A stretch of DNA of 6,756 nt, taken from Flavobacteriaceae bacterium (GTDB taxonomy: Bacteria; Bacteroidota; Bacteroidia; Flavobacteriales; Flavobacteriaceae). The notes under the pieces were generated by a model. The model was not told the DNA's origin. It saw only the letters and a program-made list of their open reading frames with translations, and did not search any database. Location of the stretch: assembly GCA_030829155.1 (NCBI GenBank), contig JAURBD010000086.1, forward strand, positions 1 through 6,756. Reading direction: 5' to 3'. Positions 1 through 5,014 of this stretch are shown here, one piece after another; position 1 is the first letter of the stretch, and every line of letters begins with the position of its first letter. The position numbers were made by a program, and so were the translations under genes.

Positions 1-176
1 AAGATTTTTTGGAGTTTAAAGAAATTCTTTGTGAAATGTTTGATTATGTCATAAAACACAAGGGTCAAGAAGTTATAAGCGATCGTCATAAAAAAGACTT
101 CAAACAGGAGCATACTCCTGAAATTTCAAAAAATGATTCTTCAAGTTTTACGGATATAAATTTTGAAGATATCTAA
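1..176 (+). CDS. 3' end of an unrecognised protein (5' truncated by window edge)
   Basis: An open frame enters from the left edge, with the first complete codon at base 3, and ends at TAA 174-176. This gives 57 C-terminal residues. The visible part begins DFLEFKEILCEMFDYVIK, which looks like an amphipathic helix. It is followed by a very charged stretch (ISDRHKKDFKQEH) and a Ser/Asp/Asn-rich tail ending FTDINFEDI. There is no membrane segment or signal. The tail looks like a poorly conserved cytoplasmic C-terminus, and I do not recognise the family. Codon use (AAA, GAA, ATT, TCA) matches the rest of the window, so it is probably a real gene. It lies 154 bp upstream of the M14 peptidase on the same strand, with a hairpin-forming AT-rich spacer between, so co-transcription is possible but not indicated. 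No function is assigned. Confidence 0.6.
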   Translation, partial: DFLEFKEILCEMFDYVIKHKGQEVISDRHKKDFKQEHTPEISKNDSSSFTDINFEDI

Positions 177-179
177 TAA

Positions 180-214
180 AATATAAATAAGTGTTTTTAA
201 TTTTTATTTATATT
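180..214. repeat. Perfect 11-bp AT-only inverted repeat after the first gene
   Basis: The arms AATATAAATAA (180-190) and TTATTTATATT (204-214) are exact reverse complements with a 13-base loop. The repeat starts 4 bases after the stop codon at 174-176. By position it could be a weak 3'-end or terminator hairpin for the upstream gene. However, the stem contains only A-T pairs and no clean T run follows it (the next bases are GTGATGTTTTATT). A chance AT-rich palindrome is a real alternative. Confidence 0.4.
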
Positions 215-246
215 GTGATGTTTTATTGAATTGCAAATTCATTCTG

Positions 247-271
247 TTTTGATTGATTAACAAAATCAAAA
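247..271. repeat. 8-bp inverted repeat upstream of the M14 peptidase gene
   Basis: The arms TTTTGATT (247-254) and AATCAAAA (264-271) are exact reverse complements separated by 9 bases. Further TTGAT/ATCAA pieces lie next to them (TGATT at 254-258, GATCAA at 275-280). The repeat is 60 bp upstream of the GTG start at 331. It could be an operator for the peptidase gene, but no recognisable -7 box (TAnnTTTG) is placed around it. The assignment rests only on symmetry and position in an AT-rich spacer. Confidence 0.2.
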
Positions 272-330
272 ACCGATCAAGGCCTATTCTATCACAAAAA
301 CACTATTCAGATTAATAAAACTTTTTTACT

Positions 331-2847
331 GTGAAAAAAAAACTTCTACTTGCTGTATTTTTTATAAATGCAATTGTTTTTTCTCAAACTGACCCATCCT
401 ATTATCTTCCAAAAGGGCACGACTATGATCCAAATATTCCAACCCCTTATTCTATACTCGGATATAATGTGGGAGATTGGCACGTTAGCCATGACAAGTT
501 GATAGAATACATGAAAGCTCTTGCTCTTTCATCAGATCGAATCTCAATTGAAAACAGAGGTTCAACATACGAAGGTCGTCCCTTGCTTCTTTTAACAATA
601 ACAAGTGAGGAAAATCATGCAAATCTAGATCAGATTCAAAAACAACACCTAATGCTCTCTGAACCCGATGGTGAAAGCTTAGATATTGCTAATATGCCAA
701 CCATAGTTTATCAAGGATTCTCAATACATGGTAATGAACCTAGTGGGTCTAATGCTGGATTGCTAGTCGCCTATCATCTAGCAGCTTCGAAAGACATAAC
801 CGTAGCTGAAATGCTTAAAGAAGTTGTTGTATTGTTTGATCCCAGTTATAACCCAGATGGATTACAACGCTTTTCTCAATGGGTCAATACACACAAAAGC
901 AATGTATTAAATTCTGATGCAAACGACAGGGAATTTTCTGAAGTATGGCCTAAGGGCAGAACAAATCATTATTGGTTTGACATGAATAGAGATTGGCTGC
1001 CAGTTCAACTTCCCGAATCAAAAGTTCGAATTAAAAGTTTTACGGATTGGCTTCCCAACATTTTGACAGACCACCATGAAATGGGAACCAATGCAACATT
1101 TTTTTTCCAGCCAGGTATTCAATCACGAGTAAATCCCTTAACTCCGAAAATGAATCAAAGACTAACTCGTGAAATTGGAAACTTTCATGCTGAAGCATTG
1201 GATAATATTGGTTCTCTTTATTATACTGAGGAAAGTTATGATGATTTTTATTATGGGAAGGGATCTACGTATCCGGATGTAAATGGAAGTATTGGAATAC
1301 TTTTTGAACAAGCAAGTTCAAGAGGGCATCTTCAAGAGAGTGATAATGGAATTCTTACTTTTCCTTTCAGTATCAGAAATCAATTTGTAACTGCTTTATC
1401 CACCCTAAAGGCTGCAAAAGAAATCCGTTTAAAATTACTTGAATACCAAAGAGACTTTTATCGTAACTCCCTGAAAGCTGCAAAACAAAATAAACAAAAA
1501 GCAATTATTTTTGGAAACAGTAAAGATCCGGCCACCTCATATCATTTAGCAGAAATCTTAAAACGTCATCAAATAAGTGTTTATGCTCTAAATAAAAATA
1601 CAATCATTAAAGGAAAAAAATTTGCCAAAAAATCGAGTTATGTAGTGCCTTTGATACAAAAAAAGAATAAACTTATTCATGCAATCTTTGGTACACAAAC
1701 TAAATTCCAAGATAGTTTATTTTATGATGTTTCTGCCTGGACCTTTCCCTTAGCATTTAATTTAAACTATTCGTTTGAAAATTCTACATCACTAGCTGGA
1801 AAAGAAATTGACGATTTGAAATTTGAAAAAAATAAAAAAATTGAACAATCTTCGTATGCATATCTTTTAGAATCGAACGGATATTACACTCCAAAATTTA
1901 TTTATAAACTTTTAAATGCAGGTGTTCGAGTTAAAGTTGGGCTTAAACCATTTTCAATTGATGGAAATTTTTATGATTATGGAAGCATAATGATTCCTGT
2001 TGGAAACCAGCGATTTGGCCCTAAAATTTTGTGTGATGAAATCAAAAAAGCATCATCAGGTCTTATGTTGGATATCAAAAGTGTAAGAACAGGGCTAACT
2101 GAAGGGATTGATTTGGGATCTCGAAATTTTAAAACATTAAATAAACCTCGGGTTGCTTTATTAGTCGGTGATGGTGTTCGAAGCTATGATGCTGGAGAAA
2201 TCTGGCATCTTATGGATACTCGATATAAAATCCCAATTACTAAAATAGATGTAAATCAATTAAATTATGTTGCTCTTCAAAAATATACTCATATTGTTTT
2301 ACCCAGTTATTCTGGTAACCTTTTGAGTATAAACAAAGACAAACTTGAAAAATGGATCAATGCTGGTGGATCACTGGTTGCTTACAGAAACGCAATTAAA
2401 TGGGTTGATAAAAACAAGCTCGCAACAATCGATTTCAAATCCTTTGATCGTGAAGCTAAAGGTATAGGATTTGATCAAAAAGGAGATTATAAAGGAGCTC
2501 AAAATATCGGAGGAGCAATATTCAATACGCGTATTGACCGCAGTCATCCAATTAACTTTGGGATAGAACAAAAAATGCTCCCTATGTTTAGAAATTCAAG
2601 AATCTTTATTGAGTCAGACAGACAGAGTTACAACAACCCAATCCAATATACTGAAAACCCTTTGTTAAGTGGATATATTTCTAAAGAACAACTCAATTTA
2701 TTAAAGGGAAGTGTTCCTTTTAAGTTTATAAAAAAAGAAAAAGGAAACATTATACTTTTAACAGATAATACCAATTTCAGAGCTTTCTGGTATGGGACAA
2801 ACAGATTGTTTTCGAATGCGTTATTTTACTCTGATTTTATGCAGTAA
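331..2847 (+). CDS. Secreted M14-family zinc carboxypeptidase with C-terminal amidotransferase-like domain
   Basis: An 838-residue predicted zinc exopeptidase of the M14 (carboxypeptidase A) family, which removes C-terminal residues from peptides, probably in the periplasm or outside the cell. Residues 1-19 are a signal peptide: a KKK N-terminus, a hydrophobic core and cleavage near VFSQ. The peptidase domain spans about 50-365. It shows HGNE (zinc ligands H133 and E136), NPDG at 175-178, MNRDW (N219-R220, substrate carboxylate binding), TDHHEMG (third ligand, probably H249) and GILFEQ (E326, the likely catalytic Glu). Residues about 605-835 resemble the class I glutamine amidotransferase fold (KPRVALLVGD, WINAGGSLVAY) but have no cysteine. 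The GTG start is well supported: an in-frame TAA lies at 316-318 with no ATG before the GTG, and later Met codons would lose the signal peptide. No Shine-Dalgarno is visible. The length is normal for Bacteroidota members. The substrate is unknown. Confidence 0.93.
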   Translation: MKKKLLLAVFFINAIVFSQTDPSYYLPKGHDYDPNIPTPYSILGYNVGDWHVSHDKLIEYMKALALSSDRISIENRGSTYEGRPLLLLTITSEENHANLDQIQKQHLMLSEPDGESLDIANMPTIVYQGFSIHGNEPSGSNAGLLVAYHLAASKDITVAEMLKEVVVLFDPSYNPDGLQRFSQWVNTHKSNVLNSDANDREFSEVWPKGRTNHYWFDMNRDWLPVQLPESKVRIKSFTDWLPNILTDHHEMGTNATFFFQPGIQSRVNPLTPKMNQRLTREIGNFHAEALDNIGSLYYTEESYDDFYYGKGSTYPDVNGSIGILFEQASSRGHLQESDNGILTFPFSIRNQFVTALSTLKAAKEIRLKLLEYQRDFYRNSLKAAKQNKQKAIIFGNSKDPATSYHLAEILKRHQISVYALNKNTIIKGKKFAKKSSYVVPLIQKKNKLIHAIFGTQTKFQDSLFYDVSAWTFPLAFNLNYSFENSTSLAGKEIDDLKFEKNKKIEQSSYAYLLESNGYYTPKFIYKLLNAGVRVKVGLKPFSIDGNFYDYGSIMIPVGNQRFGPKILCDEIKKASSGLMLDIKSVRTGLTEGIDLGSRNFKTLNKPRVALLVGDGVRSYDAGEIWHLMDTRYKIPITKIDVNQLNYVALQKYTHIVLPSYSGNLLSINKDKLEKWINAGGSLVAYRNAIKWVDKNKLATIDFKSFDREAKGIGFDQKGDYKGAQNIGGAIFNTRIDRSHPINFGIEQKMLPMFRNSRIFIESDRQSYNNPIQYTENPLLSGYISKEQLNLLKGSVPFKFIKKEKGNIILLTDNTNFRAFWYGTNRLFSNALFYSDFMQ

Positions 2848-2865
2848 ATAGAGTTTGTTTGAATT

Positions 2866-2902
2866 AAAAAATCCCAAGAAAATTATTTCCTGGGATTTTT
2901 TT
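2866..2902. terminator. Bidirectional intrinsic terminator between convergent genes
   Basis: AAAAAATCCCA (2866-2876) pairs exactly with TGGGATTTTTT (2891-2901). After one A-C mismatch the stem continues as GAAA (2878-2881) with TTTC (2886-2889) around an ATTA loop. An A tract on one side and a T tract on the other mean that either strand's transcript ends in a U run after the hairpin. It lies 18 bp past the M14 peptidase stop and 17 bp past the stop of the opposing Mpo1-like gene, so it can serve both. Confidence 0.88.
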
Positions 2903-2919
2903 ACGATTGATTCAATGTT

Positions 2920-3387
2920 TTAATTTTTTCTTTTAAAAATATGATCTAAAATCCATGCAGGTCCTACCATAAGAAACTTTATGTCATCCAGAAAAGAGGG
3001 TTTTTTGCCTTCAATCTTATGTCCATAAAATTGAACAATCCAAGCGATAATGAAAATCCCTATTGAAACTTGTAAGAGGTTTACATAAATTCCGAGTTGA
3101 AAATTCCCAAGTATACATAAAATTGTAAAACTTAAAATTAAAATGGTCATTTTTAATGATAAACGGATATAAAAAATCATAACAGGAATAAGAGAAACTA
3201 CACCCCAATTAGCAATTAAAGGATTTTTTATTCCAGTAATCACTGTAATGATATCAGTAGGTATTGACATCAAAAGACCAACTATGGAGAAAAAGATGGC
3301 AGGGACACAGAAATAATGGATAATTTTATTAATTTTATTCTGATGGCTTTCTGCATATTTATCGAGTAGTTGTTGTAAAGTTTGCAT
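2920..3387 (-). CDS. DUF962/Mpo1-like small membrane protein
   Basis: A 155-residue integral membrane protein of the DUF962 family, related to yeast Mpo1 (YGL010w). Yeast Mpo1 is an iron-dependent dioxygenase that shortens 2-hydroxy fatty acids by one carbon during phytosphingosine breakdown; activity of bacterial members is inferred only. Family hallmarks are visible: an N-terminal SHQNKINKIIHYFCVPA with H15 and H24, then about four hydrophobic segments (roughly 25-45, 58-76, 79-96, 100-120), then QFYGHKIEGKKPSF (H123) and VGPAWILDHIF. I chose ATG 3385-3387. An upstream in-frame ATG at 3439-3441 would add 18 atypical residues, run through the 12-base homopolymer and overlap the divergent gene's start. 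The gene converges on the M14 peptidase with a shared terminator, and diverges from the thioredoxin-like gene across 47 bp. Its length is typical. Confidence 0.85.
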   Translation of the reverse strand: MQTLQQLLDKYAESHQNKINKIIHYFCVPAIFFSIVGLLMSIPTDIITVITGIKNPLIANWGVVSLIPVMIFYIRLSLKMTILILSFTILCILGNFQLGIYVNLLQVSIGIFIIAWIVQFYGHKIEGKKPSFLDDIKFLMVGPAWILDHIFKRKN

Positions 3388-3391
3388 AGAA

Positions 3392-3403
3392 TTTTTTTTT
3401 TTT
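3392..3403. repeat. 12-base T homopolymer in the divergent spacer
   Basis: Twelve consecutive T on the plus strand, which is twelve A in the mRNA sense of the Mpo1-like gene, ending 4 bases upstream of its ATG (3387). It sits in the predicted 5' leader. An A-rich leader can substitute for a Shine-Dalgarno in Bacteroidota, which is the simplest reading. Homopolymers of this length are also prone to slippage. Confidence 0.9.
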
Positions 3404-3434
3404 GAAATTACATATAATAATTCAACTTTACAAA
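3403..3434 (-). promoter_or_regulatory. Possible promoter for the Mpo1-like gene
   Basis: Read on the minus strand, TTTG (3434-3431) is followed after 20 bases by TAATTTCA (3410-3403). That is close to the Bacteroidota consensus of a -33 TTTG and a -7 TAnnTTTG, although the final TTTG is degraded to TTCA. It would place transcription start within or just after the poly-A leader. The -33 element abuts the start codon of the divergent gene. The match is imperfect and AT-rich spacers give such matches by chance. Confidence 0.25.
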
Positions 3435-3989
3435 ATGTCACTTACACCATCCAATATGTTCCCACTTCGTAAAAAAGCGCCTTCTTTTAACCTAATGGAC
3501 GTTACCCAAAAAAAGAAATTTGGTTTAAATGATCTTAAAGGTGAAAAGGGAACTCTAATTGTTTTTATTTGTAATCATTGTCCCTTTGTTATTCATTTAC
3601 TGGAACATTTCACTAAATTTTCGGATCGAATAAAATCAAAAGGCATCTCAACAGTCGCAATTTCAAGTAATGATATAAAAAATTATCCTCTTGATGCTCC
3701 AGATAAAATGCATGAGCTTTCAAAAAAGTACAATTTTTCATTTCCTTATTTATATGATCCTTCTCAAAAAGTTGCAAAGGCCTATGACGCTGCTTGTACT
3801 CCTGACTTTTATTTATTTGATGAGAAAATTGAACTAGTTTATAGAGGACGATACGATTCATCAAGACCAAAATCTAATATTCCAATTAGCGGAGAAGATT
3901 TAGAAAATGCAGCTTTAAATTTACTCAACAAAAAACCTTTATCGGAAAAACAATTTCCAAGTATGGGTTGTAATATCAAATGGAAATAA
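3435..3989 (+). CDS. Thioredoxin-like/peroxiredoxin-like (AhpC/TSA fold) protein
   Basis: A 184-residue cytoplasmic thioredoxin-fold protein of the AhpC/TSA (PRX-like) group, probably acting in thiol redox or peroxide reduction. The N-terminal MSLTPSNMFPLRKKAPSF matches the usual start of this family. The active-site segment is FICNHCPFV, giving a CNHC motif with C46 and C49. KGISTVAISSND follows at 69-80, and AACTPDFYLFD (C121 next to the Pro expected to be cis) matches the family. The C-terminus SMGCNIKWK carries a fourth cysteine, C179. The start at ATG 3435 is preferred over an in-frame ATG at 3402, which would add 11 atypical residues and reach into the poly-T tract. No Shine-Dalgarno is seen. 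There is no signal peptide. The physiological substrate and reductant are unknown. The stop is only 15 bp from the stop of the opposing immunophilin gene. Confidence 0.9.
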   Translation: MSLTPSNMFPLRKKAPSFNLMDVTQKKKFGLNDLKGEKGTLIVFICNHCPFVIHLLEHFTKFSDRIKSKGISTVAISSNDIKNYPLDAPDKMHELSKKYNFSFPYLYDPSQKVAKAYDAACTPDFYLFDEKIELVYRGRYDSSRPKSNIPISGEDLENAALNLLNKKPLSEKQFPSMGCNIKWK

Positions 3990-4004
3990 TCCAAAAATTA
4001 TTTC

Positions 4005-4937
4005 TTACTTAAAATCAACTAGCTCGACTTCAAACTTAAGAGTGGCATTTGGAGGAATAACTCCTCCTGCACCATTAGAACCATAGCCTAAGTGTGCAGG
4101 AATAATTAGTGTTGCTTGAGCTCCTTTTGACAGCATTGCAATTCCTTCATCCCAGCCTTTGATTACTTGACCTAAACCTATGGTAAACTCAATAGGTTCA
4201 TTTCTCTTGTGCGATGAATCAAAAACAGTTCCATCCAATAAGCTTCCTTTGTAGTGTACAGATACACTTTGTCCTTTTGAAGGAGAATCTCCCAAACCAG
4301 GGATTTGAATTTTATAATACAAGCCAGAAGCTGTTTTCTCAAAACCTTGGGTTATACTTTCTAGGGCAGCCTCTTGTGTTTTCTTTTGTTGTTTGAGTGC
4401 TTTTAGTCGATTTGCCTCAAAGTTGGCAAAAGAATCAGCGGCATCAAAATTTTCAGCTTCTTTACCAACACGAATTATTTCCAAAGTGTCAATAGTGTCG
4501 TTTTGAACAATTGAATCAACAATTTCCTGTCCTTCAACTACTGATCCAAAGACCGTATGCTTTCCGTCCAACCAAGGAGTTGCAACATGTGTTATAAAAA
4601 ACTGACTTCCGTTAGATCCAGGACCAGCATTTGCCATTGATAAAACACCGGGTTTATCATGCTTCAAGTCAGGATGAAATTCATCATTAAACTGATATCC
4701 AGGGCCACCTGTTCCCGTTCCTTGAGGACAACCTCCTTGAATCATAAATTCCTCAATAACTCTATGGAATTTTAATCCATTGTAATATGGAATTCCCTCT
4801 GCTTGTAAATCATTTTTAATTTTTCCTTCGGCAAGTCCTACAAAATTTCCGACTGTACCCGGAGTTTCTTTAAAGGTTAATTTTAGTAAAATTGCTCCTT
4901 TAGGAGTTGAAAACTTAGCGTAAAGTCCGTCTTTCAT
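4005..4937 (-). CDS. Dual-family immunophilin: cyclophilin-FKBP fusion peptidyl-prolyl isomerase
   Basis: A 310-residue protein with two different prolyl cis-trans isomerase domains. Residues about 5-157 are a cyclophilin: FHRVIEEFMIQGG contains the catalytic Arg (R59) and Q67, GSQFFIT contains F113, and PWLDGKHTVFG contains W122 (the Trp position linked to cyclosporin sensitivity) and H127. Residues about 160-200 form a charged, Ala/Glu/Lys/Gln-rich, probably helical linker. Residues about 200-310 are an FKBP domain: VHYKG (Y229), FDSS (F239, D240), QVIKGWDEGI (V258, I259, W262), AHLGYGSNG (Y285) and TLKFEVEL (F302), all positions of the FKBP12 pocket. No signal peptide is seen, so it is probably cytoplasmic. 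This order (cyclophilin first) is the type described from Flavobacterium johnsoniae as a dual-family immunophilin (CFBP). Both active sites look intact, so it is probably a folding catalyst and chaperone. A promoter-like box precedes it, and recQ lies upstream on the same strand. Confidence 0.95.
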   Translation of the reverse strand: MKDGLYAKFSTPKGAILLKLTFKETPGTVGNFVGLAEGKIKNDLQAEGIPYYNGLKFHRVIEEFMIQGGCPQGTGTGGPGYQFNDEFHPDLKHDKPGVLSMANAGPGSNGSQFFITHVATPWLDGKHTVFGSVVEGQEIVDSIVQNDTIDTLEIIRVGKEAENFDAADSFANFEANRLKALKQQKKTQEAALESITQGFEKTASGLYYKIQIPGLGDSPSKGQSVSVHYKGSLLDGTVFDSSHKRNEPIEFTIGLGQVIKGWDEGIAMLSKGAQATLIIPAHLGYGSNGAGGVIPPNATLKFEVELVDFK

Positions 4938-4964
4938 TTATTTGTGTTATTGATTTTGAATCTG

Positions 4965-4972
4965 CAAAGATA
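4965..4972 (-). promoter_or_regulatory. Bacteroidota-type -7 promoter box for the cyclophilin-FKBP gene
   Basis: On the minus strand 4972-4965 reads TATCTTTG, an exact match to the Bacteroidota -7 consensus TAnnTTTG. It ends 27 bases before the ATG at 4937, which allows a short leader. No good -33 TTTG is seen at the expected distance; that stretch is pyrimidine-rich (TTTCTCTTTTTCTC). It suggests that the immunophilin gene can be transcribed independently of recQ. Confidence 0.55.
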
Positions 4973-4996
4973 ACGAAGAGAAAAAGAGAAATCGTT
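4972..4996. repeat. Purine-rich mirror repeat with short inverted ends in the recQ-immunophilin spacer
   Basis: AAGAGAAAAAGAGAA (4976-4990) reads the same in both directions along one strand. It is flanked by AACGA (4972-4976) and TCGTT (4992-4996), which are reverse complements. The element directly abuts the TATCTTTG box and occupies the place of its -33 element. On the minus strand the T run (TTTTTT) comes before the hairpin, so it does not look like a terminator for recQ. It could be chance in an AT-rich spacer. Confidence 0.3.
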
Positions 4997-5014
4997 AAAA
5001 AAGAAATTAATTAA

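Noticed and set aside
2371..2571. Minus-strand open frame of 66 codons
   Set aside because: It lies wholly inside the M14 peptidase gene, has no recognisable domain, and is best explained as an antisense shadow.
3017..3208. Minus-strand open frame of 63 codons
   Set aside because: It is a same-strand, different-frame shadow of the Mpo1-like gene.
3613..3870. Minus-strand open frame of 85 codons opposite the thioredoxin-like gene
   Set aside because: The plus-strand frame has clear family motifs throughout; the minus frame has none.
4051..4067. GC-rich hairpin GGAGGA-ATAAC-TCCTCC as a terminator for the thioredoxin-like gene
   Set aside because: It lies inside the immunophilin coding region, encodes the conserved GGVIPP segment of the FKBP domain, and no T run follows on either strand.
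4214..4396. Plus-strand open frame of 60 codons opposite the immunophilin gene
   Set aside because: It covers the conserved FKBP and linker coding sequence on the other strand and has no features of its own.
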